The notes: a model not told the origin generated them from the letters alone. 64,000 nt of DNA from Thermoprotei archaeon (GCA_021162845.1 JAGGXX010000027.1:60957-124956), one strand, 5' to 3'; positions 47,910 to 58,200 are shown, counted from the first letter of the stretch. A program made the numbers and translations.

Positions 47910-49037
47910 CTATTTGGATTCATCTAAGGGACCCAAGGACCGTTCCAATTCCATTCCTCGAGCCCTAGGTCTAAGACTCTGCAGAATATCGAGTAACTCC
48001 TCACTCAAAATCCATTTACCATTTTTGAACACCTCACTACCATGTGGTATCGTAAAGGCTTGGATGTACCTCGAATCGATGAAGCCCTCATACTTGAAAT
48101 GCCTTATCTTTCTGTGGGCTTTTAGTTTGCTTAATAAGTCCACGAAGGGAAGGAGCTCGTTATAGGGCATTTGGACTAGCATTAGCATGCTCGGTCGATA
48201 TCTGAAGGGTATCATGACGCGGATGTGTATATTTTCGAGCATGACGCTGACGAAATGCATCATATATTGAATGTTCATGAAGTCGATTCTATATAGGGAG
48301 AGGGGAATTTCTTCCAAGGAAGTGAAAGTCATGTTGATATCATAGTGCCTTATGATGGGCTTGACGTGATTGATGTAGTGGTACCATACCTTCTGAGGGT
48401 ATGTGCCGAGCATGCGTGCTACCTTTGCCAGCGGCGTTAATGCGTCCTTATGTAACTCCTTGATTATTTCCAGATCCACTTCATCTAATATCTGAGGGAC
48501 TAGCCGTTGGTCAAAGATGTCGAATATGGGTGACTTACTGATCAGGGTGCGTTCAATTTTATCCCAAGGACATATGTATTCACGGGATTCGGCATCAAAG
48601 TACTTAGAGGATGGGCGCCATTTGATGGGATTTAACAGCGGTAAATACGTACCAGTGCTGAACAGGGATTTAACGATGCTTAGGATCTCCCCCTCTAGGT
48701 GGATCGGGGGGACGAGCACGAATAGGGATCTCGGTCCTTCAGGTGAGATCAGGCGAGTTACTGATAAGACATAACATCTTCTCAACAATGAAGCCTTAAT
48801 AGGTAGGTCTTGAGGCTGGTTCTCGCTTAGGTAAATGCCATAGCTTAACCCCATAGCGAAATAGTCAGGCTCGACGGTGACCCTACCGTACTTATAGAGC
48901 TTACGAACACGTCTTCTCACAGTTTCATCGGTTACGCCTACTCGCCTAGCTATCTCCGATAAGTTCGTGCTTCGGTATAAGCACTCGAGGATCCTAATGT
49001 CGACTAAGTCGAATTCTGGGAGCTTCAAGATAACCAC
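47910..49037 (-). CDS. Putative transcriptional regulator with two HTH regions
   Basis: VDIRILECLYRSTNLSEIARRVGVTDETVRRRVRKL and VDLEIIKELHKDALTPLAKVARMLGTYPQKVWYHY. Confidence 0.7.
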   Translation of the reverse strand: MVILKLPEFDLVDIRILECLYRSTNLSEIARRVGVTDETVRRRVRKLYKYGRVTVEPDYFAMGLSYGIYLSENQPQDLPIKASLLRRCYVLSVTRLISPEGPRSLFVLVPPIHLEGEILSIVKSLFSTGTYLPLLNPIKWRPSSKYFDAESREYICPWDKIERTLISKSPIFDIFDQRLVPQILDEVDLEIIKELHKDALTPLAKVARMLGTYPQKVWYHYINHVKPIIRHYDINMTFTSLEEIPLSLYRIDFMNIQYMMHFVSVMLENIHIRVMIPFRYRPSMLMLVQMPYNELLPFVDLLSKLKAHRKIRHFKYEGFIDSRYIQAFTIPHGSEVFKNGKWILSEELLDILQSLRPRARGMELERSLGPLDESK

Positions 49038-49149
49038 ATCGCTCTAGATACCTATGCCTCACTCAGCTTATTTATGCTTAAGCGTTTATTAGTTGTTGAA
49101 TTTAACTACTAAGAGTGCGCTTTCATATCAGTCGAACTAATAGCTTAAC

Positions 49150-50025
49150 ATGTTCGATAGCATGAGCGCTAGAGGGTGGGAGGACATGAATGCCAAAAGA
49201 GGTGTAGTAACGCTTACATTGGTGACTATGCTCTGGGGTACTACGTTTCCGGCCATAAAGGTCATAATGAAGTTACTGGACGCTACCTCCTATGCTGGTT
49301 ATCGATCGATGATAGCGGCATTGGCCATGCTGCCCCTTATCGGTAAGAAGGCATTCGAAAACGATAGGGTTCTTAAGGGTGGGATAATACTTGGCCTACT
49401 TTATTTCACGGGTCTAGCATTACAGGCCTGGGGCATCAAATATACCACGGCTTCAAGTGCAGCTTTCATAACAAGCTTCAACGTACCCCTCGTCTGCCTT
49501 TTAGAAGTACTCATATTGAGACGTAGGCCATCACGCGAATTGCTCATCTCAATGATGATGGCAGTACTAGGCGTATTACTTCTATCACTGGAGCCTGGAA
49601 GCTATAGGCTTTCATATGGCGACATCATAGTGTTAGCCTGTACTATTTTCTGGGCGCTCCAAGTGATTTTCATCGATAGGTACTCAAGGGAATGCTCGGT
49701 TATACCTTTAGCTTTCATGCAACTGATGATCTCAGGCGTAGTAGGCATAGCCTTAAGCGCTTCGTTAGGCGAGCCAGTTAGATTAGATTTCAGCTCCTGG
49801 ATCCTATTAGCATATCTAGCAGTCGTGTGCTCAAGCCTCACATGCGTACTTCAGATTTATGGGCAGAGGTATACGACGTCCACCCAAGCAGCAATAATAT
49901 ACACCCTAGAGCCAGTATTTGCTTCAGCATTCTCTTCCATTTTACTAGGGGAGATCTTGACAGCGAGACAGTATGCGGGGGCTATGCTGATAGTGGTCGC
50001 AACCTATATGGCTTCAAAGGCTTGA
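49150..50025 (+). CDS. EamA/DMT family transporter
   Basis: VTMLWGTTFPAIKVIMK; ten hydrophobic segments; YTLEPVFASAFSSILLGE. Confidence 0.9.
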   Translation: MFDSMSARGWEDMNAKRGVVTLTLVTMLWGTTFPAIKVIMKLLDATSYAGYRSMIAALAMLPLIGKKAFENDRVLKGGIILGLLYFTGLALQAWGIKYTTASSAAFITSFNVPLVCLLEVLILRRRPSRELLISMMMAVLGVLLLSLEPGSYRLSYGDIIVLACTIFWALQVIFIDRYSRECSVIPLAFMQLMISGVVGIALSASLGEPVRLDFSSWILLAYLAVVCSSLTCVLQIYGQRYTTSTQAAIIYTLEPVFASAFSSILLGEILTARQYAGAMLIVVATYMASKA

Positions 50026-50089
50026 GGATCTCCCCCTAATCCCCTTTAGGCGGAACTTATAAATGGGAAGTGAACATACTTTAAGGCTC

Positions 50090-50227
50090 ATGGATGTTCA
50101 CATGTTGCTCAAGGCAGTCAGTCATAGTGTAAGATCCTTCCATTCAGAGGATCTCGAAGGGGCTCATTTAGGCTTTAAGTGTCATGAAGGGGAGAACGAT
50201 TCTCCAATGAATGTCTCCCGAGGTTAA
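50090..50227 (+). CDS. Candidate 45-aa His-rich small protein overlapping start of MFS gene
   Basis: MDVHMLLKAVSHSVRSFHSEDLEGAHLGFKCHEGENDSPMNVSRG*; stop overlaps MFS start as TAATG. Confidence 0.35.
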   Translation: MDVHMLLKAVSHSVRSFHSEDLEGAHLGFKCHEGENDSPMNVSRG

Positions 50228-51420
50228 TGGATATGAGCCGCCTTAAAGCTTCCATAATGATCCTCACTACAATAAACATACTCTACATGGCCGTGGGGAG
50301 CCTAACGTATCCTGTGATACCTCTCTACTTAACTAGCTTGAATATGGACATAGTGATGATAAGCAATATAGTAGCGATATTATCCGCTTCAAGCTTCATC
50401 TCACAGATCCTATGGGGCTGGATGTCCGATAAGGTCGAGTATAAGGCATACCTGATAGCAACGGGATCAGCACTAACCTGTATAGCGTATGCCCTTTCAG
50501 CGTTAACTAACAGTTTATTGTTCTTAGTCCTGCTATGGATATTAGCCAATGTCAGCGGCTCAGCTGCCTTCACTCCATCGATGGCCCTTGTGGCCGATGA
50601 AGCCAAGAGAGGGGATATGGGTAAAGCTATGGGGCTATTCTGGGCTGGTGGATCTCTCGGATGGGCGTTCCCCTTGTTATTCGCCGGCTATTTACTTGAG
50701 GAATACGGGATCAACATGATATTGGCCTTATGCGCTCTGCTCTCAGGGACAATCACTCTCTTGACATTAGAGACCATAAGGCGTGGGACATTAAGGCTAA
50801 CATCGAGGAGAAGAAGAGAGGGGAAACTGGGGCTTAGGGATGTATTAAGCCCAGCCCTCATGACCTTATACTTGACTTCGTTGATCTTTTACATAGGTGA
50901 TCTGGTGAAGAACGTTTACGTACCACAATTCCACGTGCGTGAGCTAAAGCTCGAAACATGGCTTACGACATTCATACTCAGCCTTGCCAGCTGGGCTGAG
51001 ATACCCCTCTTAATACTATTCGGTGTCCTGGTGGATATCATTGGTAGTAAGAACGTATTCTTACTGGGGCTTACGACCGCAGCAGCATACCTTTTCATGA
51101 ATTCCATGACGGAAAACGCCATTGAGGCCATATGCGTTATGATATTTTACGGCATTGTATGGGCTAGTTTCTCCTCCTCAAGCTCTACGTTAATCACGGA
51201 AATCGTAGGGGAAGAGAGACGAGGAATCGCATTAGGGATGCTGAACGCCAATTTCTCCTTAGCTAGCATCATAGGCCCTCCCATGATAGGTCCCTTAATC
51301 GCGATCTATGGTTTTAGAACCTGTTTTAATATGCTCTCGACAGCGTTATTGATCTCGGCCTTACTAGTATCACTCTTCATCAGACCCCATGGTCGTAAAC
51401 CATCTCGTGAACGTGGTTGA
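50227..51420 (+). CDS. MFS transporter
   Basis: 397 aa polytopic; LWGWMSDKVEYKAYLIATGSAL motif A. Confidence 0.9.
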   Translation: MDMSRLKASIMILTTINILYMAVGSLTYPVIPLYLTSLNMDIVMISNIVAILSASSFISQILWGWMSDKVEYKAYLIATGSALTCIAYALSALTNSLLFLVLLWILANVSGSAAFTPSMALVADEAKRGDMGKAMGLFWAGGSLGWAFPLLFAGYLLEEYGINMILALCALLSGTITLLTLETIRRGTLRLTSRRRREGKLGLRDVLSPALMTLYLTSLIFYIGDLVKNVYVPQFHVRELKLETWLTTFILSLASWAEIPLLILFGVLVDIIGSKNVFLLGLTTAAAYLFMNSMTENAIEAICVMIFYGIVWASFSSSSSTLITEIVGEERRGIALGMLNANFSLASIIGPPMIGPLIAIYGFRTCFNMLSTALLISALLVSLFIRPHGRKPSRERG

Positions 51421-51470
51421 CGAAAGAGCGTTAACTCCTCAGGGGACATTCGCTGGTGATAGATGCCATT

Positions 51471-52187
51471 CTAGATCATGCTTTTAAGGCCTAAATACAT
51501 CTCACATAATTCCTCACTTGAAAGTATATCCTTAGAGTAGCCTTCGGCTATGCATTCTCCGGAGACTAGGATATAGGCTCTATCAGAGCATTGAAGGGTC
51601 TTAAGCGCATTCTGCTCTGCTATGAGTATCGAAATGCCCAGCTCCTTCAGCTCTACTAACTTTGATAGGATTAGGGAGGCCGCCTTAGGTGAGAGAGAAG
51701 CCGTCGGCTCGTCCAATATTAGCAACCTAGGTTTAGACATGAGTGCTCTTCCGACAGCTAACAGCTGCCTTTCCCCACCGCTAAGATTGCTCGCTTTGCT
51801 TCGCCTATGCCTTCTTAGCTCGGGGAAGAGCTCGTATATGTTCTCCATGTCCTCTTTCACACGTGATTCTCCCCGCCTTATATAAGCCCCCATCTCTAAG
51901 TTCTCTTCGACCGTAAGGCTTAAGAAGACGTTATTAAGCTGGGGGACGTACCCTATACCCATTTTGACGAGTTTATCCGCACTGACTCCCGTAATGTCAG
52001 TGCCCTCATAGATCACCTCCCCTGAGAATACCCTAGCTAAGCCGACTATGCCCTTGATGAGCGTCGACTTACCGCTACCATTTGGTCCGAGAAGAGCAAC
52101 CATCTCGCCTTTATCGACCACTATTGATATGCCCCTCACTATGGGAACATTGCCATAGCCTACGACTAAGTCCTTAGTTTCGAGCAT
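51471..52187 (-). CDS. Branched-chain amino acid ABC transporter ATPase LivF-type
   Basis: LLGPNGSGKSTLIKGI; NLSGGERQLLAVGRALMSKPRLLILDEPTASLSP. Confidence 0.93.
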   Translation of the reverse strand: MLETKDLVVGYGNVPIVRGISIVVDKGEMVALLGPNGSGKSTLIKGIVGLARVFSGEVIYEGTDITGVSADKLVKMGIGYVPQLNNVFLSLTVEENLEMGAYIRRGESRVKEDMENIYELFPELRRHRRSKASNLSGGERQLLAVGRALMSKPRLLILDEPTASLSPKAASLILSKLVELKELGISILIAEQNALKTLQCSDRAYILVSGECIAEGYSKDILSSEELCEMYLGLKSMI

Positions 52188-52193
52188 CTTCCG

Positions 52194-52958
52194 TTATCCT
52201 CCTAAGTAGGTCTCCTTAACTACAGGGTCCTTAATCACATCGTGTGGTTCTCCTTCCGCCACTATCCTTCCCCTGCACATGACGTAAACCCAATCCACGT
52301 TCCTCAAGAGCAGGTTAGCTCTGTGCTCGATTATGAAGAACGTTACATGAAGCTCATCGCGTATCTCCCCTATCTTCTTATATATCTTAGTTGCTAGGAC
52401 TGGGTTTATGCCAGCTGTAGGCTCATCGAGGAGTATGACTTTAGGCCTAGTCATCAAGGCCCTGGCGATTTCCAATAGCTTCATTTGCCCACCGGAGAGC
52501 TCACATGCCCGCCTATCCGCGTACTCCTTAAGGCCTAGTAGGTCCAGTACTTCCTTAGCTTCCATTTCCTTCTCTCTTTCAAACCTACGCCATGCACCTC
52601 GTCTAAGGAAGAGGCCTAACAATCCTTCACCGGGGTTCCCCTCAGATGCTATCAGGAGGTTGTCTAAGACCGTGAGCCTTTGGAGGATTCTAGGAATCTG
52701 GAAAGTCCTAGTTAGACCTAGATCAAACACTTTATGGGGCTTCAGCCCGTCTATACGAGTACCATCAAAGAATATCTTGCCCCTATCAGGCTTATAAAGG
52801 CCACATATTATATTGAATAGCGTCGTCTTACCGCTACCGTTAGGCCCCATTAGGCCGAACATCCCCCCTTTATGTATCGAGAGGGATACGTCGTTTACAA
52901 CTGTTAATCCGCCGAACCTCTTGACCACGCTCTTGAGTGTTAGGATCTCATGTGCCAA
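52194..52958 (-). CDS. Branched-chain amino acid ABC transporter ATPase LivG-type
   Basis: LMGPNGSGKTTLFNIICG; ELSGGQMKLLEIARALMTRPKVILLDEPTAGINP. Confidence 0.93.
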   Translation of the reverse strand: MAHEILTLKSVVKRFGGLTVVNDVSLSIHKGGMFGLMGPNGSGKTTLFNIICGLYKPDRGKIFFDGTRIDGLKPHKVFDLGLTRTFQIPRILQRLTVLDNLLIASEGNPGEGLLGLFLRRGAWRRFEREKEMEAKEVLDLLGLKEYADRRACELSGGQMKLLEIARALMTRPKVILLDEPTAGINPVLATKIYKKIGEIRDELHVTFFIIEHRANLLLRNVDWVYVMCRGRIVAEGEPHDVIKDPVVKETYLGG

Positions 52959-53914
52959 CCTCTCCCCCTCCTTAAATTCATGCCTAATTTAATATGCTTT
53001 AAGTATCCTGAAAGGGGGAATCTCCACCTTACCGGGGATTCCTTAAGTATGCCTTGAGGCCTATATGCGACCATCAATATTATCAGGAGACCTATCAATA
53101 TCACTCTCAGGTTATTGGGGTCTACCGGTAAGGACAGATAGTCCTTAGCCATCCTCGTAGCTCTCTCGAAGAATTCTACCATGAAACTACCCAGTATAGC
53201 ACCTGTATTATTCGCAGGTCCTCCGAGGATCACCATGATCCATATAGTGAAGGTCATCAGGGGATCGAACGTGAACGGATTTATGAAGTTTCTGTACTGG
53301 GCATATAGCCCTCCGGATAAGCCTGTCATGGCTGAGGAGAGGGCTACTATTTGGGCCTTGTACATGAAGACGTTTTTGCCTAAGGTATAGGCTAAGACCT
53401 CATCCTCCCGTATGGTCCTTAGGACACGCCCATATGGAGAGTAGGCCACCAATTGGCTTATGAGGTAACATACCAAGAGCAGGCCATATATGAGCGCTAG
53501 CTGGAGGTACAGATAAGTCCTATGAGAAAGCGCAGTTATGGTCACAAGCGAGGGAGCAGAGATGCCCCAGACGCCGCCTGCAATCCACTCTTCGTTCTTT
53601 ATTATGAGACGGATTATCTCGCCTAAAGCGATAAGGCTTATGGCTAGATAATCCTCCCTAAGCCTTAACGCAGGCAAGCAGGCTATGAGGCCTACCATGG
53701 CTGTAACGATCATCGATAATAACAAGGGAATAGGCTGTGGAAGGCCAGCCCCTGCAGCTATAGCGTATGCATATGCACCCACCATGAAGAAGGCGGCCTT
53801 CCCAAAGTTAGCTATGTTAGTAAAGCCGTACTCCAGGTTTAGGCTTATAGCGACTATGCCGAATAGGCCCGTATAGGCCAGCCCATCTAGGACATAGACA
53901 AGTGGATCACCCAT
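52940..53914 (-). CDS. Branched-chain amino acid ABC transporter permease LivM-type
   Basis: SLNLEYGFTNIANFGKAAFFMVGAYAYAI; operon context. Confidence 0.92.
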   Translation of the reverse strand: MGDPLVYVLDGLAYTGLFGIVAISLNLEYGFTNIANFGKAAFFMVGAYAYAIAAGAGLPQPIPLLLSMIVTAMVGLIACLPALRLREDYLAISLIALGEIIRLIIKNEEWIAGGVWGISAPSLVTITALSHRTYLYLQLALIYGLLLVCYLISQLVAYSPYGRVLRTIREDEVLAYTLGKNVFMYKAQIVALSSAMTGLSGGLYAQYRNFINPFTFDPLMTFTIWIMVILGGPANNTGAILGSFMVEFFERATRMAKDYLSLPVDPNNLRVILIGLLIILMVAYRPQGILKESPVRWRFPLSGYLKHIKLGMNLRRGRGWHMRS

Positions 53915-53918
53915 TCCC

Positions 53919-54833
53919 TCATGCCCTCCTGTGAGTTAAACCAGCGATACCGCTAGGCCTCACTATTAGGGTGATTATCAGAACAGCGAAGGATATTGCG
54001 GTCCTGTAATCAGCCGATAAACCCAAGTTAGTTAATAAGACTACCCCTATGCTCTCGGCGAAACCGAGTATGTAAGAGGCAAGTAGGGCACCATAGAAGC
54101 TACCTATTCCCCCGAAAACGGTTACTGAGAATGCTGGCAGTAACATTTTCCATCCTAGGAGGGGCACTAGGGCCGTACCTATAGCTAGGAACGTACCCGC
54201 TAACCCAGCCAATGAAGCCCCAAGGCACCACGTGAACAGGGTCACGCTCTCAGTATTTATGCCAGAGGCCATGGCTAGCTCTGGATTATCAGCTGTAGCC
54301 CGAATAGCTTTTCCAAAAGCCGTCTTAGTGAAGAATATGTGGAGACTAAGGGAGAAAAGAGCTGAGAAAGCGATTAAGGAGAGCCAGAGAGGCGTTGTGG
54401 ACAAGCTTCCCAAATCATAGCCTAAGAGACTTACCCTAAGGTGAAGAGTAGGCCAGAAGATGCGAAATGAGAGAATGTCCCCACCGAAGATCTCCATTAG
54501 ACAATGCCTTATTATAAGGCCTAGGCCTATCGAAGCCACCATTAAGTGTATTAAGGAGGCGCCCCTCCTTAATAAGGGCTTAAATAAAAGGAGGTATGAC
54601 ACCCCCCCGAGGAGGGCAGAGAGGAGTCCGGATATGAACACAGCTGGCACAAGGGGGAGTCCGAAATACATCAGTAAAGCATATGTCATGTAAGCGCCAA
54701 AGGATATGAATTCAGCATGAGCGAAATTAGGAAATTTGGAAAGGACATATGTCAAGGACAACCCTAAGGCTACGAGTAAGTAAATACTACCGAGGACGAG
54801 GGAGTTAAAGAAAATTTGAATCCAGTTTGTTAT
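53919..54833 (-). CDS. Branched-chain amino acid ABC transporter permease LivH-type (N-terminus problematic)
   Basis: ORF track starts at TTG 54761 but homologous LivH N-terminus (TNWIQIFFNSLVLGSIYLLVALGLSLTY) continues upstream in frame to ATA 54833 with no ATG/GTG/TTG. Confidence 0.85.
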   Translation of the reverse strand: MTNWIQIFFNSLVLGSIYLLVALGLSLTYVLSKFPNFAHAEFISFGAYMTYALLMYFGLPLVPAVFISGLLSALLGGVSYLLLFKPLLRRGASLIHLMVASIGLGLIIRHCLMEIFGGDILSFRIFWPTLHLRVSLLGYDLGSLSTTPLWLSLIAFSALFSLSLHIFFTKTAFGKAIRATADNPELAMASGINTESVTLFTWCLGASLAGLAGTFLAIGTALVPLLGWKMLLPAFSVTVFGGIGSFYGALLASYILGFAESIGVVLLTNLGLSADYRTAISFAVLIITLIVRPSGIAGLTHRRA

Positions 54834-54849
54834 GGGTCATCCCCCCGTT

Positions 54850-56148
54850 CTAAGGCCAGTAGCCTATGTTTACGAACTTGTATTTGCCGTCCTCCTTTAC
54901 GACACCCCAGATCTCATATGTCTGTAAGTATTGATCGCCGTTCTCATCAAATATCTTATAGCCGGTAGCTCCCATGTACGTCTGGCTTACGATCTTAAGG
55001 GCTTCCCTAATTGCGGGCCCACTGTAATTCCCACAGTAAGCTATAGCCATTATGACCATCATCGTCGCATCATACGCTGTATCCGCATACATAGGCGGCT
55101 CTTCACCGTATTTCTCCTTGAACTTCTTAGCGAATAGCTCATAGCTTGGGCTGCCAATCGGCGCTACAGGCCTCGTACCTATGCAAGCTATGGACATGAA
55201 CTCAGCTGCCATGGGATCCTCGAACATAGGCTCGCCATAAACGCCCTCAGCACAAACCCATGTGATGCTCTGGAGCCCGAGTTCAAGCGCCTGTCTGAAC
55301 ATAACCTTCCCGCTTTGATAGTAACCTACGAAGAGGACGCAGTCCGGATTAGCGGCTTTCACCTGTTCAAGTTCACTCCGGAAGTCCATTTTCGAGGGGT
55401 CATATCTTATGGAAAGCACTATGCGGTCACTGATGATCTTCTTGGCCTCTTCCTCTATACCTACACCATAGGGATTATTTAGTACAAGCGTGACCACACG
55501 CTTGTAACCTCTCTTAGCTATTATGTCTGCTAATGCCTTACCTTGTAATGTGTCGCTACCAACTGTCCTGAAGACATAATCATCCGGGAATAGCGTGGTG
55601 ATATATGGAGCTGTGGCTGTAGGCGATATTGTGACCACTTTCTTCTCATTAACGTACTTCCCTATGGCCCTTAGGGAGCCGCTCGTCATCGGGCCTATTA
55701 TGACCTGTACACCGTCTACTTCCACGAGCTTTTTAGCAACCTCAACCGCCTTTTGATCGGAGGTTTCGTCATCCTCCACAATCAGCTTTATCGGCCTTCC
55801 CCTTATGCCTCCCCTAGCGTTTACCTCCTCTACAGCTAGCTTAACTCCCTTAAGAATCTCCTGTCCCATGGGCCCTAGATCCCCTGAAAGGGACATTATG
55901 CAACCTATCTTTATCTCATTAGGTAACACTGGTGCTACTTCCTTCATAGCGGCCTGGTAGCCCTCAGCATATCCTTTATCGTAGCCTTCTTTATAGCCCT
56001 CTTGACGCACTTCACTCATTCCAGAACTTCCCGCCTGATATCCACTATTATAGCCAGCGTAGTATCCACCGACCCCGCTTATCACGATCAGAACTATTAA
56101 CACTGCTAATATTATGTTGGACATACCTCTAGATTTACCACTTCCCAA
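54850..56148 (-). CDS. Branched-chain amino acid-type ABC substrate-binding protein (LivK/Peripla_BP_6)
   Basis: EIKIGCIMSLSGDLGPMGQEILKGVKLAVEEVNARGGIRGRPIKLIVEDDETS; signal/TM N-terminus with Gly/Tyr-rich linker. Confidence 0.92.
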   Translation of the reverse strand: MGSGKSRGMSNIILAVLIVLIVISGVGGYYAGYNSGYQAGSSGMSEVRQEGYKEGYDKGYAEGYQAAMKEVAPVLPNEIKIGCIMSLSGDLGPMGQEILKGVKLAVEEVNARGGIRGRPIKLIVEDDETSDQKAVEVAKKLVEVDGVQVIIGPMTSGSLRAIGKYVNEKKVVTISPTATAPYITTLFPDDYVFRTVGSDTLQGKALADIIAKRGYKRVVTLVLNNPYGVGIEEEAKKIISDRIVLSIRYDPSKMDFRSELEQVKAANPDCVLFVGYYQSGKVMFRQALELGLQSITWVCAEGVYGEPMFEDPMAAEFMSIACIGTRPVAPIGSPSYELFAKKFKEKYGEEPPMYADTAYDATMMVIMAIAYCGNYSGPAIREALKIVSQTYMGATGYKIFDENGDQYLQTYEIWGVVKEDGKYKFVNIGYWP

Positions 56149-56650
56149 TTTTTCACCACCGAGTGGTCATGCCTAAGCTAAAATCAACAAAAGTATTACA
56201 TTTATAAATTTTTCGATTCCCCAACCTCTCCGCCCAAAAGGGCTTTCCATCAAGGCTTTAAGCGATACTATGATCCTGAGAGAACATTATTGATCAACCC
56301 TATGAGAGGCCCAAGTAGAGAGGCTATATGAACAATAAGGTAGGCAACTCCACTTAGTCAGAATATATCAGCGATTACGATACACGCTAGATGATATCTT
56401 GAAAAACGGAGAGGCTAGCTAAAAACTCTCATCGGAGGCTAGCTCATTGGTACACTCTTCCCCCATGATGTGATGATATTATTCATTAATATTATTTATA
56501 TAATTAATAGTGTCATCCCCCTATCCTCAATAAAAAGGAGATTCATAGTTTTAAGGTCAAGTCTCATTCCCATAAGGAGCCTGTTCAAACGCCTATTAAG
56601 CCATTTTTCGTATAGAAGGATGGGAAGTTGATGTGGAGGAAAATAAAGTG

Positions 56651-57994
56651 ATGCTCATAGGCACCGGGAGCCTCATTTTTACACCATCCCTTTTAAGAGG
56701 ACTTATCTTAAGCGACATGGCCTAAGAAGATGCCTTAACAATAGCCTTAGTAGATATAGATCCCAATATGCTTGATATGATGTATGAGGTTGGAACTAGG
56801 CTCCTCGAGGGCTTCAAGAAAATGCGTAAGGCTGAGAAGCTGGGGATTGAGAAGTATGTTGAGAGGAGGGAAGCCCTTGAGGGAGCTGATTTCGTAATTA
56901 TAACGATAGGCGTAGGCGGAGTTAAGGCTACGCACATCGACATCGAGGTACCTAGGAGGTACGGCATAGAACAGACAGTAGGGGATACCGTGGGACCCGG
57001 TGGCATAATGCGGGCCCTTAGGCATATCCCAGCATTGCTGGACATAGCTAGAGATATGGAAGATCTATGCCCGAATGCATACATGTTTAACTACTCGAAC
57101 CCCTTAACCCCCCTCACTAGAGCTGTTCAAAGGGAGACCAAGGTAAAGGCATACGGATTATGTACTGGTGTCTTCGGCATTAGGAGGCTCTTAGCGGGAT
57201 ACCTAGGCGTTGGGCCTGAAGACGTCGAAGTCTACGTAGGAGGCATAAATCACCTCTATTGGATCATGGATTTCGCGGTTAAGGGTGAACCTGGGTATCC
57301 GACAGTGGAGGAAAAGATAGCTAAGGAGGGAATGCCTGAGAGGGGTACGGGGACCATACTACTCAGGCTTTACAGGATTTTCGGCCTAATACCAGCGCCT
57401 GGGGACAGGCATGTAGCCGAATTCTTCCCGCATCTTTTCATGTATAAAGAGGCCATGGAGAAATACGGTATCCCTCGCTTTCCTGAGGACACGGTTTACG
57501 ATTATAAGATCAGGGAGCCCTTTGAGAAACTGCTAAGGGGCATAGCGTCAGGTAGGAGGAGCGTCGACGAGCTATTGAAGGTATGGGGGCTTGAGGAGGA
57601 AGGGAAGGGGATCATAAGGCTTATGGAGGCTATCGCCCTCGATAAGAGAACGCTTTATCCGGGAATTAATGTGCCCAATTTAGGTGTGATATCAAACCTA
57701 CCGATGTGGGGCGTCGTGGAAGTGCCAGCATATGTCGATGCTACAGGCGTTCACCCATTAAATATGGGATCTCTACCTAAGGCCATAGTTGGGATACTTA
57801 CTCAACGCCTAAGCCAGTATGAGGTAACTATAGACGCGGCACTAAGTGGTGATAGGGATTTGGTTATGCAAGCACTTCTGATGGATGGATATGTCAAATC
57901 CGTAGAAGTAGCTGAAAGGTTACTAGAGGATATGCTTAGAGCCGAAAAGGAGTGGTTGCCGAACTATTGGTTTAATGGCAAATCGCGAAACTAG
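56651..57994 (+). pseudogene. Glycoside hydrolase family 4-like protein interrupted by in-frame TAA (56723-56725)
   Basis: MLIGTGSLIFTPSLLRGLILSDMA*EDALTIALVDIDPNMLDMMYEV... continuous GH4 homology across the stop; called ORF begins only at 56768. Confidence 0.7.
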
Positions 57995-58200
57995 TTCTTC
58001 ATAAAATGTAATAAAATGTACAGAAATCAGCTGGGATCCGCTAGTTCGGCTAGTTCCGCTATTAGCCCTTAAAGCCGCCGGAGTAGAGGATATAGAGGGG
58101 AGAGTTAAGCGACTTATAGCGGGGCTTGGTAGGGCCAAGATAAAGGGCATCTAGGCTTTAATAGCTATGGGATATTTAAGTAGCTATTGGTGAAGGGCAT

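Noticed and set aside
54850-56148. Gly/Tyr-rich GYYAGYNSGYQAGSSGMSEVRQEGYKEGYDKGYAEGYQAA in LivK as possible repeat element
   Set aside because: Consistent with a flexible linker between signal/TM anchor and binding domain in archaeal SBPs; not an independent element.
56400-56450. GAGGCTAGCT repeats as possible CRISPR or mobile-element end
   Set aside because: Only two or three short imperfect copies with irregular spacing; no spacers or transposase.
56723-56725. In-frame stop in GH4 as possible pyrrolysine or selenocysteine codon
   Set aside because: The codon is TAA; Pyl uses TAG and Sec uses TGA, and no SECIS-like element was evident.
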